From Thiobius zoothamnicola (GTDB lineage Bacteria; Pseudomonadota; Gammaproteobacteria; Chromatiales; Chromatiaceae): a DNA stretch of 64,000 nucleotides. Location: assembly GCA_963678215.1 (NCBI GenBank), contig OY782758.1:1922001-1986000 (forward strand). Reading direction: 5' to 3'. The notes beneath the pieces are model-generated. The model was not told where the DNA came from. It made no database searches and saw nothing but the letters and a program-made list of their open reading frames with translations. Positions 37,901 to 44,202 of the stretch are shown piece after piece (position 1 is the first letter of the stretch; the number at the start of each line of letters is the position of its first letter). The translations under genes and the position numbers were made by a program.

Positions 37901-38519
37901 AGGCTATTTACCCGACTTGGTGGGAACAAAAATCGGCCAACTCCATCTGGGCGAAGGCGGACACTCGCAACGCAACCCAAAAACCGTGCGGATCGTCGGC
38001 CTGGTGATGCTGATCAACCGACGCAATACTCAACGCGGCCCAATGGCGACAATCCTGCTGGATGACAATACAGGCCGTATTGATGTCACCTTGTTTAATG
38101 AAGCCTACGAAACTTTCCGCGACAAAATCGTCGCTGATGCCATTCTGGTTGTTGAAGGCGGTTTAGTGAAAGACGACTATCGCGGCGGTTTGACTATCCG
38201 CGCAGATCAGGTTGAGACTTTGGAAGACTACCGCATCGCTCATACCCGCCAATTGCAATTGCAAATCCATCACAACTGGCTGCAACAACAGGGGGAAATC
38301 AACGATATCGCCACAGAGTTGCAAAAACGCCTGCAACCACACCTGGGTGGACAAACCCTGATCCGCTTATCCTATGCCACGGAATCTGATCAAGCGATTG
38401 TCCAATTAGGCCCCGCTTGGAAAATCAAAGCGGATAATGCATTAATCCAATCATTAAAAAACTGGCTGGGCCAGCATGCCGTGAAATTCACTTTCAGCCC
38501 AGCAGAATCATGCTGTTAA
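34971..38519 (+). CDS. dnaE: DNA polymerase III subunit alpha
   Basis: Replicative polymerase, 1182 residues. The N-terminal PHP domain begins [13 protein letters not shown]. The palm contains [18 protein letters not shown] and the catalytic [30 protein letters not shown] belongs to the fingers. The tandem HhH region and C-terminal OB fold ([21 protein letters not shown]) complete the family order. No strong ribosome binding site precedes the ATG, and an IS-end relic lies 9 bp upstream. This could alter the native leader. Confidence 0.97.
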   Translation: [1182 protein letters not shown]

Positions 38520-38558
38520 GCGCCTACTTTATCAGCAACATATAACCAAAGGGCTATA

Positions 38559-38700
38559 ATGAGCTTTTTAAAAAATATCAAAGATAGCGTAACCAATTCC
38601 GTAGTTGATACGGTTGACGACGCCAAAAAGTATCTAAAAAATACAGAAGCTAAAGAAATAGCTAAAGACACTGTAGTATTAACAGGGCAAAGCGGGTTTA
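38559..38700 (+). pseudogene. Small gene interrupted by the IS630-family element
   Basis: An AAAGGG site precedes an ATG at 38559 that opens MSFLKNIKDSVTNSVVDTVD and continues amphipathically (AKKYLKNTEAKEIAKDT) to residue 48, where the IS begins. Removing the IS and one TA copy rejoins the frame to 39806 onwards, reading K-R-L-F-F then stop, a 52-residue product. I do not recognise the family. Either a short native gene was hit near its end, or the downstream part had already been lost to the neighbouring IS5 insertion. Confidence 0.5.
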
Positions 38701-39803
38701 AGTACCCGCACAATAATAACTTACGTTTTGAGTTGAAAGTGAGCAAATTGGATTCGGACATGCTGGCCGACGGTGGAGAAGACCCGGTTGACGGCATAGA
38801 ACAAGTCATCGGGGGTTTGGTAGTCCAGAGGCCGAAGCCAGCCTTCTTTCACTTCCTTCCAAAAGCGTTCAATGATGTTGTAGTGAGGCGAATAAGGCGG
38901 CAGGTAGTAGATGAACAGGTTGCGTTGTTGCCATGACTGCAGACAGGCCTGAAAGGCTTTCGAGGTATGGATGCTGGCGTTGTCGAGTACGACGACGGTG
39001 GGTTTGGCGGCATCGGCGGCCAAGCGATCCAGACATTCAATGACATCGGCGGTGGTGACGGCATGGGAAAACGCGCGATACCGCAACCGGTTGTCTCGTG
39101 AAAGCAGGCCAAAGTAGCTTTGGCTCTTGCCCCGCTGAGCCGGGATGCATACGTCTTCATCTTTGAATTGCCAGCCATAGGGCACATACCCTTGTTCCGA
39201 AACCGCCGTTTCGTCTCCGTAGAACAAGTCGATCTGCCCCAGCTCCGCTTGCTGTTCCAGCAAGGCCAGTCCAGCTAGACGGACCTGGGCGAGTTCAGGA
39301 TCGGGCTGTTGTTTGGGGCGCCGCCGGATGCGTTTCCAGGAGCCGCCAAGTGTTTTAAAAAGCGTTTCAAGGTCTGCGTACTGAATCGCTTCCCCAGCTG
39401 ATCCTCCAAGCTCTGTTTGGCATGCGCTAAACGCTGGCGTTCTGCTTGCACCGCCGCTTTGACCACCTGCGCATCTCGTGCTTCGTTGAACACCCTCGGA
39501 CGCCCTCGGCCTGGTCGGGTCTGCAACCCCGCGATCCCTTCCGCATCGTAGCGGTTCAGCCACTGTGTCACGCTCACCGCCGACAGCCCCACAATCTCCC
39601 CAATCGACGTCGCCGTGCGGCCCTGACTCTTCAACAGGATGATCTGGCAGCGTTGCCGAAACCGCGCGGTCTTCCCTTCTTTGTGGCCCGTTTCCAATTC
39701 GTTGCGTTGCCCTTGATTCAGTTCTAACGTGCGTACCCGCATCAGCTTCATTACTCAAAGGGAAAAGATGCCTTTTATCATAACTTATTATTGTGCGGGT
39801 ACT
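38701..39803 (-). mobile_element. IS630-family insertion sequence, 1103 bp, complete
   Basis: Bounded by perfect 19-bp terminal inverted repeats, AGTACCCGCACAATAATAA at 38701-38719 and its complement at 39785-39803. It is flanked by TA dinucleotides (38699-38700 and 39804-39805), the target duplicated by IS630/Tc1-mariner elements. One transposase in two frames lies inside. The intact ends and clean target duplication indicate a recent insertion. Confidence 0.92.
38721..39751 (-). CDS. IS630-family transposase, expressed by a -1 frameshift
   Basis: The upstream frame (39751 to 39275) encodes the helix-turn-helix part (RFRQRCQIILLKSQGRTATS, VSVTQWLNRYDAEG). The catalytic DDE part is in the overlapping frame ending at 38721: FYGDETAVSEQGYVPYG, VVVLDNASIHTS and LPPYSPHYNIIERFWKEVKE. 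The frames meet at TTTAAAA (39353-39359 on the minus strand), which in the upstream frame reads T TTA AAA, a canonical X-XXY-YYZ slippery heptamer. A -1 slip gives one continuous ~340-residue transposase. The long downstream frame's own N-terminal part (before about residue 130) is out-of-frame noise. Confidence 0.88.
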
Positions 39804-39828
39804 TAAGAGGCTATTTTTTTAACTTTAA

Positions 39829-41039
39829 GAGACCTTTGCGCGATAGCTAAATGTTTTTCCTGCGTTGACCCTATGGTCAAAAAATCGTTTCACTCTGCCT
39901 TATCGTTCAAAAATCTGCGTCAACCCTCGCCAAAAACAAGCCATTTCGGCCATTTTTTGCTGTTTTCCCCTTCATTAGGCACAATTTGCCTGCTGGATTG
40001 AACAACCGCGTTTTAAATTGTAGGCGATACCCATCAACATAACCCGGGTACGGTTACGTGCCAAGCCCAGGTAACGCGCTTTGCCCATACCATAATGTTG
40101 CTTTAAGACACCAAACACCCGCTCCACCGTGCTACGCACACCCGCGTGCGTACGGTTAAATTCACGCTCGGCTTTTGTCAATGGCCGGTTCCGGTAAGCG
40201 CGCTTGAGGATGCGGTTCCCAACCCGCCGTTTTGCCAACCAAGTATCATGCCCTTCGCTGGCGTAGGCACTGTCGGCATAGACCGCTGACTCATCCCCGC
40301 CCAGTAATTCCGTGAAGCATTGGCTGTCGTGGACATTGCCCGCCGTAAAACCCACGGCCTTGATAAACCCGTCCTCATCCACATTCCTATGCGCCTTGTA
40401 ACCATAGGGGCTTTTGCGTTTGCCATCTGAACCGTTTTTGACATTCCAGGCAGCCTCTGAGTCCTGGGTGGGTTCGCCTTGCTTGTCCTTGTTCGGACGG
40501 CATTGCTTTGCCTCTATCACACTGGCATCCACAATACTGACCTCGCCATGTTTGATGTAAAGACCAAGCCCTGACAGCTGTTGGTTAACGGCCTCCAGCA
40601 ACTTATCCAGCAAGCCTTTCTGCTCCAGCTTTTGGCGGAAGCGCCAGAAGGTACTGTGGTCTGGAACGGCTTCGGATAAATCCAGTTCGATAAAGCGGCG
40701 GAACAGCAAATCCCGCGCAAGCTGCTTCTCCAGGGCAGGATCGCTCAGCTCATACCCGCTTTGCAGTAATAAGGCTTTGAACATCATTAAAGGCGGCCAG
40801 GCTTTTTCGCCCCGGGCCTTGGCATGGATACCACCAAGCAGGGCTTCAATGGCTAACCCGTCAATCATCCCATTGAGGGAGTCAAGCTCTTGTAACGCTA
40901 CATGTTCTACAATGGCAGCATCTGCCAAGCTTTTTTGTTTGAGGTTTTTCCAGGCCATCTGTTGCTATCTTTGAGACATTTCGGTATCTAGGATTATCCA
41001 GCTTTTTCTTTGATCTGGTAAGCTCTCGTGCAAAGGTCT
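39829..41039 (-). mobile_element. IS5-family insertion sequence, 1211 bp
   Basis: The left end GAGACCTTTGCGCGA (39829) and right end TCGTGCAAAGGTCTC (ending 41039) are inverted repeats matching at 14 of 15 bases. The ends and size fit the IS5 subgroup of the IS5 family. No convincing target duplication is seen (left flank TTTAA, right flank AATTC). This agrees with a deletion or recombination next to the element, since only a fragment of a brnT gene survives on its right. Confidence 0.88.
39975..40958 (-). CDS. IS5-family transposase
   Basis: 327 residues, intact. The N-terminal region PWPPL-like KAWPPLMMFKALLLQSGYEL and DLLFRRFIELDLSEAVPDHS are typical of IS5 transposases. The DDE residues lie in IVDASVIEAKQ, AVYADSAYAS and RSTVERVFGVLKQHYGM. 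It is encoded within the inverted repeats of the surrounding element and appears functional. Confidence 0.93.
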   Translation of the reverse strand: MAWKNLKQKSLADAAIVEHVALQELDSLNGMIDGLAIEALLGGIHAKARGEKAWPPLMMFKALLLQSGYELSDPALEKQLARDLLFRRFIELDLSEAVPDHSTFWRFRQKLEQKGLLDKLLEAVNQQLSGLGLYIKHGEVSIVDASVIEAKQCRPNKDKQGEPTQDSEAAWNVKNGSDGKRKSPYGYKAHRNVDEDGFIKAVGFTAGNVHDSQCFTELLGGDESAVYADSAYASEGHDTWLAKRRVGNRILKRAYRNRPLTKAEREFNRTHAGVRSTVERVFGVLKQHYGMGKARYLGLARNRTRVMLMGIAYNLKRGCSIQQANCA

Positions 41040-41040
41040 C

Positions 41041-41112
41041 AATTCGTATTATTTCAGCTCGAAAAGCTGATAAATCTGAACGGAAACAATATGAAGGTTA
41101 TCGCCATGCGTG
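41041..41112 (+). pseudogene. 3' remnant of a brnT toxin gene
   Basis: Directly after the IS5-family right end one frame reads RIISARKADKSERKQYEGY and stops at 41110-41112. This is the characteristic BrnT C-terminus (RIISARKA-x-x-x-E-x-x-x-YE). The rest of the toxin gene is missing; the sequence on the other side of the IS does not contain it. The stop overlaps the brnA start at 41106, as in intact brnTA operons. Confidence 0.75.
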
Positions 41113-41315
41113 AATCATACGACTTTTCCAAATCCGTAAAAAACCCTTATGCTAAGCACTTGAAAAAGCAAATAACTATTCGTCTTGACAAAGATACGAT
41201 TTCTTACTTCAAGAACATGGCAGAAGACAAGGGGATTCCCTATCAGAGCTTAATCAATCTTTATTTACGCGATTGTGCCTTGGAACATAGAGAGCTGAAA
41301 ACAAAATGGGCGTAA
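41106..41315 (+). CDS. BrnA-like (ribbon-helix-helix) antitoxin, orphaned
   Basis: A 69-residue protein from the ATG at 41106, preceded by GAAGG at a suitable distance; an ATG at 41091 in the same frame is possible. The core KQITIRLDKDTISYFKNMAE and YQSLINLYLRDCA is a ribbon-helix-helix antitoxin of the BrnA/CopG type. Its toxin partner upstream is destroyed by the IS5-family insertion. It may be silent, read from the IS, or act in trans on a related toxin. An attC-like site follows immediately, so it is probably an integron cassette. Confidence 0.8.
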   Translation: MRESYDFSKSVKNPYAKHLKKQITIRLDKDTISYFKNMAEDKGIPYQSLINLYLRDCALEHRELKTKWA

Positions 41316-41322
41316 ATTCAGC

Positions 41323-41392
41323 AGCTAACAAATAGCTCACCGGAAAAAATACTCGCTACGCTCGCATTTTTCCGGTGAGCTAGGCGTTATGC
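41323..41392 (+). repeat. attC-like recombination site 1 (integron cassette end)
   Basis: Starts at AGCTAAC (41323-41329) and ends at GTTATGC (41386-41392), the positions of the R'' and R' core boxes with the required AAC and GTT. Between them a perfect 16-bp inverted repeat (TAGCTCACCGGAAAAA at 41333-41348 with its complement at 41367-41382) gives the hairpin expected of a folded attC bottom strand. 70 bp lies within the normal attC range. Confidence 0.7.
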
Positions 41393-41401
41393 CTTTCGCA
41401 C

Positions 41402-41433
41402 TTGACATGGATAATTATTGTACACACAATAAT
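41402..41433 (+). promoter_or_regulatory. Promoter and palindromic operator of the second brnTA module
   Basis: TTGACA (41402-41407) is a perfect -35 box; 17 bp further CACAAT (41425-41430) can serve as the -10. A perfect palindrome ATTATTGT-ACAC-ACAATAAT (41414-41433) overlaps the -10 and the start codon region. BrnA-type antitoxins autorepress their operons, so this is the likely operator. Cassette-borne toxin-antitoxin operons usually bring their own promoter, as here. Confidence 0.6.
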
Positions 41434-41437
41434 GTAT

Positions 41438-41682
41438 ATGAAGATTGAGTTTGATCCCAGCAAAAACCGATTGAACATTGCTAAGCACGGTATTTCTTTG
41501 ACCATGGCCGATCATTGGAGTGGGATTTAATGATGTGTAGTGAAGATGATTGCGAAGCCTACGGGGAATAACGCCTTGCCTGCTTAGCGCCGATTGGCAA
41601 TGTTGTCTACCGGATATGCTTGATTGAAGAGGATGACAGCTATCGCATCATTAGTCGCGAAAAGCTGAACCGAAAGAGGTGA
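41438..41682 (+). pseudogene. brnT toxin pseudogene
   Basis: The first frame reads KIEFDPSKNRLNIAKHGISL then MADHW and stops. Later frames give EDDCEAYGE and LAPIGNVVYRICLIEEDDSY followed by RIISREKLNRKR to the stop at 41680-41682. Together these are the order of BrnT: FDP-x-K, N-x-x-KHG-(I/V)-S, YGE-x-R, G-x-V-x-x-V, RIISxRK. At least two frameshifts or stops break it, so no active RNase toxin is expected although the matching antitoxin is intact. Confidence 0.8.
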
Positions 41683-41688
41683 AAAAGT

Positions 41689-41991
41689 ATGCAAGTCAAA
41701 TCTAAATCGGGTCGGATGTTCGACTTCCCTGATGAGGAAGAGGCCAAGCGCATCCATGCAGCAGCGTTGTCAGATCCTGATGCACACCCCCTGACGAATG
41801 AGCAGTTAGTACAACTGCGCCCACTATCCAAATTCAAGCGTTCGCCCGGTCGCCCAAAAGCTGCGGTGACAAAAGAGCGGGTGAACATTCGTTTATCTCC
41901 CGAGGTTGCTACATATTTTCGCGCCACAGGCAGAGGCTGGCAAACCCGTATAGATAAGATACTGAAAGAATATGTGGATGCGCATCGGTAG
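41689..41991 (+). CDS. brnA: BrnA antitoxin
   Basis: 100 residues. The C-terminal half has the typical BrnA pattern: VTKERVNIRLSPEVATYFRA followed by GRGWQTRIDKILKEYV. The N-terminal half carries DEEEAKRIHAAALSDPDAHP and PLTNEQL, the toxin-binding part. Preceded by AAAGAGG in a good position and by the broken brnT. Being intact while its toxin is dead suggests relaxed selection or an anti-addiction role. Confidence 0.88.
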   Translation: MQVKSKSGRMFDFPDEEEAKRIHAAALSDPDAHPLTNEQLVQLRPLSKFKRSPGRPKAAVTKERVNIRLSPEVATYFRATGRGWQTRIDKILKEYVDAHR

Positions 41992-42023
41992 TTCATCGTG
42001 ACCGCAAGTCTCGTGTCGTTCAG

Positions 42024-42080
42024 GCATAACAAAGCGCTACAGCCAACCTGGTTCCTCGACGGCTGAGCCTGTTGTTATGC
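42024..42080 (+). repeat. attC-like recombination site 2 (57 bp)
   Basis: GCATAAC (42024-42030) and GTTATGC (42074-42080) are exact inverted 7-bp core boxes. Inner complementary segments (AGCG/CT..CAGCC with GGCTGAGCCT) surround a small unpaired loop. Its 57-bp length is at the short end of the classic 59-base element. The next gene's ATG lies inside the GTTATGC box, as is common in cassettes. Together with site 1 it bounds a 688-bp cassette holding the second brnTA module. Confidence 0.78.
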
Positions 42081-42439
42081 AACAAAATATTAAGAAACCG
42101 TTGATTGAAGATATATTTAAAATCTCAAATGATGTGAGATATGTTGCTATTTATCAAAATGGTAAATTAGAAACAAAGTCAAAAGAAGATACTGATAGTG
42201 CAAGTAGTTCTGAATCAGACAAATACGAAGAGTTAATTGCTAATCCTGTGATCCTTACAGCAGCATCACAAAGAGGCAACATTGATTGCGGAGGTTTAGA
42301 CTATCTACTGGTCAAGTATGGAAATTTCTTCCAATATATATTTCAAGTTGATTCTGGGCACGTTTCTGTATGTATTGACAAAGACTCTGACCCCCTTGCC
42401 ATAGGTAAAAAGGTCAGAGGTTTTTTTGATCGGGCGTAG
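42077..42439 (+). CDS. Integron-cassette hypothetical protein
   Basis: 120 residues with ATG inside the attC core box. The sequence opens QQNIKKPLIEDIFKISNDVR and has YVAIYQNGKLE, a Ser/Asp/Glu-rich loop, YEELIANPVILTAASQRGN and FFQYIFQVDSGHVSVCI. The alternation of helix and hydrophobic strands could be a roadblock/profilin-like fold, but this is only an impression; I do not recognise a family. It is A/T-rich compared with the chromosome. No attC follows: the sequence joins directly to a methyltransferase remnant, so the array is truncated here. Confidence 0.65.
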   Translation: MQQNIKKPLIEDIFKISNDVRYVAIYQNGKLETKSKEDTDSASSSESDKYEELIANPVILTAASQRGNIDCGGLDYLLVKYGNFFQYIFQVDSGHVSVCIDKDSDPLAIGKKVRGFFDRA

Positions 42440-42736
42440 GTGCATATCGACATCGGAGCCATCTTCTTTGGTGAAATGGATCAGATAGTTGCAGAACTGG
42501 TGGTGGGCGAAGATACCAGTGTCTTCTGCAAGTAAATCAATGTAACCATATGAGTTATCTGCACGCTCGACAGCGTATTCATAAGCGTCAACATCTTTGC
42601 TGGCAAGGCCAGAGATCTTGAAAAAAGCATCCCAAAATGATTTGGCTTCTGCATTTTCCCGTGATTCATCTTTCCATGTTTTTACGAATTTGATTGCTTG
42701 TGTGCGTATCGCTTTCTGGTTGGATAGTGCTGCCAT
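42430..42736 (-). pseudogene. Remnant of an MmeI-like (type IIG) DNA methyltransferase gene
   Basis: From the ATG at 42736 the frame reads KFVKTWKDESRENAEAKSFW and then AFFKISGL, NSYGYIDLL. This is the N-terminal helper domain of large MmeI-class methyltransferase/restriction proteins. It continues directly as AEDTGIFAHHQFCNYLIHFT and KEDGSDV, a segment that in those proteins lies a couple of hundred residues further on. The ~150-250 residues between, and everything beyond, are gone, so this is an internally deleted 5' remnant. It abuts the end of the cassette gene. Confidence 0.65.
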
Positions 42737-42929
42737 TCAGAGAGGCTTCCTCGCCAAAGTGGCAGATACCTGTATTAGAAGGCCATTAGATCCAGGCAAT
42801 GACTTCATCCAAAGGCTTTCTTCTGCACCCGACATTTGAAAAAATCACGCATAACCTGCGGGTTTCACAAGACTCTTTCTCTCACCCTGTACCGGATATT
42901 TCCGGGCATTGAACTTTTTTATCTTTATG

Positions 42930-43190
42930 TCGAGATTCGATCAACCGAAACCAATCTATTTTTAGTTGAGTCAACTGCCCACGCAACGAGTTGATGTAAA
43001 CGCCGCGCATCGGCCAAACCGATTTCAGGGTCAACACCCAATAATGCCAGGGTTTTCTGCCTCTTCACATGACGGTCGTCATAACATCAATACTTGCCAG
43101 GCTTGTTCACCAATAATTTATTGAGCTTGCTATCTGGTTTCAGGCGGACATTTCTTACTGCCGTTGCGGTCAGTTTTCTGCGCACTGTCG
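42930..43190 (-). pseudogene. Decayed tyrosine integrase (DUF4102 N-terminal region)
   Basis: The minus strand from about 43186 reads VRRKLTATAVRNVRLKPDSK, then LLVNKPGKY, a stop, KRQKTLALLGVDPEIGLADA and RRLHQL. These match in order the arm-binding domain of P4/DUF4102 integrases (LTD-x-AIRNAKPK, L-x-V, GK-x-K-T-L-x-LG-x-YPE-x-SLA-x-AR). It is broken by a stop and frameshifts, and the catalytic domain is missing. Lying 0.3 kb from the 3' end of tRNA-Arg, it is the likely relic of the integrase that inserted the island. Confidence 0.65.
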
Positions 43191-43241
43191 GTATGTGAAT
43201 AGATTACTTGAGACAATAAAAAACCCAGAAACTGTTATTGG

Positions 43242-43472
43242 TTTTGGGTTTTGGGTTTTGGGTTTTGGGTTTTGGGTTTTGGGTTTTGGGTTTTGGGTTT
43301 TGGGTTTTGGGTTTTGGGTTTTGGGTTTTGGGTTTTGGGTTTTGGGTTTTGGGTTTTGGGTTTTGGGTTTTGGGTTTTGGGTTTTGGGTTTTGGGTTTTG
43401 GGTTTTGGGTTTTGGGTTTTGGGTTTTGGGTTTTGGGTTTTGGGTTTTGGGTTTTGGGTTTTGGGTTTTGGG
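43242..43472 (+). repeat. 33 perfect tandem copies of TTTTGGG (heptanucleotide, telomere-like)
   Basis: 231 bp of uninterrupted TTTTGGG units, with degenerate units at the right edge (TTTTGAGG, TTTTTGGGA, TTTTGTC). The plus strand is G-rich with runs of three G every seven bases and is predicted to form stacked G-quadruplexes. Because the unit is seven bases and contains no stop, all three plus frames are open and read a repeating FWVLGFG heptapeptide; these are not genes. It lies 36 bp beyond the 3' end of tRNA-Arg. An upstream AAAAAACCC at about 43216-43226 can pair with the first units. Confidence 0.97.
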
Positions 43473-43508
43473 TTTTGAGGCTTTTTGGGATTTTGTCAAA
43501 TAGTTAAA

Positions 43509-43585
43509 TGGCGCGCCCAAGAGGATTCGAACCTCTGACCTTTGGCTTCGGAGGCCAACGCTCTATCCAACTGAGCTATGGGCGC
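43509..43585 (-). tRNA. tRNA-Arg (anticodon CCG), CCA encoded
   Basis: Reading the minus strand, GCGCCCA (5' acceptor) pairs with TGGGCGC. The D-arm is AGCTCAGTTGGATAGAGC, the anticodon stem is TTGGC/GCCAA with loop CTCCGAA giving anticodon CCG, and the T-loop is GGTTCGAATCC-like. The 3' CCA is encoded at 43509-43511 after discriminator G. The integrase relic and accessory island lie on its 3' side, as expected for integration at a tRNA end. Confidence 0.95.
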
Positions 43586-44202
43586 AGTAATTAGCTATTT
43601 AAATTTTTCTCATACCGGCCTTCCCTGGCGGTGCGTTTTCGCCGAACCTTCCCTCATTGGTCGTTCGTGCTGCTGCGTTATATCACAGACAGGATGGTCA
43701 GCACTTGCCCTGTTGATTTCAGGGCTGCTCATCATACTGCATTTGAGCGATCATTTCCGACCTTAATATCATATGCGTTTCTGATCCTATTCAGTTTATA
43801 GGCTTGAATGAAGGCCGACTCAAACCTGAGTGAAGTGATGTGGGTATCAGCATGCTCAAATTTGCTTTAAGCATCGCAATCGTATCCCAGCGACCCAGAA
43901 ACAAGGAGTGGGATTGCATCAATGTCGGAAATCTCATGGCTCTGGAGTAGGAAGTTATGATTTTGTAGGCATGTCAATTGGAAAGCCGTGATCAATTGAC
44001 CGTGAAAATCGTTGCTTATTTCGATGAGAGGACGGATCGATATCACCCGCAAAGCCCTCGAACAGGGTCTGGCACTGGAGAACATCAGCACATTAACTGG
44101 GTTGTCAGTGAATCCATTAAAGTCGATTGATTTTGGTTGATTGCCTGGGTTTAAGTGGGAGATCAGTTGGACGGTACGCAACTGTTTTCCGGAGATTACC
44201 AA
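43586..44202. other. Non-coding stretch between tRNA-Arg and the Amt-like gene
   Basis: About 617 bp. Except for a possible Rpn-nuclease C-terminal remnant near 44027-44140, I see no gene. Open frames at 43578-43766 and 43867-44202 have no recognisable family or good start. The promoter of tRNA-Arg should lie just above 43585; no clear box is evident. Confidence 0.5.
44027..44140 (+). pseudogene. Possible 3' remnant of an Rpn-type nuclease/transposase gene
   Basis: One plus frame reads ITRKALEQGLALENISTLTG then LSVNPLKSID and stops at 44140. This resembles the C-terminal tail of Rpn/PD-(D/E)xK proteins (ALEQGLS-x-E-x-IA-x-LTGLS-x-EEI). Nothing upstream extends the match, so it is at best a fragment. 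Confidence 0.35.

Noticed and set aside
41333..41382. Perfect 16-bp inverted repeat read as a rho-independent terminator of brnA
   Set aside because: The AAC/GTT core boxes on both sides and the GTTATGC end shared with the second site fit attC better; it may still terminate transcription.
43242..43472. CRISPR array
   Set aside because: The 7-bp units are contiguous with no spacers, and no cas genes are present.
43195..43507. Open frames in all plus frames (FWVLGFG repeats) and a minus frame (KTQNPKP repeats)
   Set aside because: They result from a stop-free 7-bp repeat; no ribosome site and no non-repeat coding signal.
43578..43766. Plus-strand 62-codon frame with a hydrophobic C-terminus
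   Set aside because: It begins inside the tRNA gene, lacks a ribosome site and has no recognisable family.
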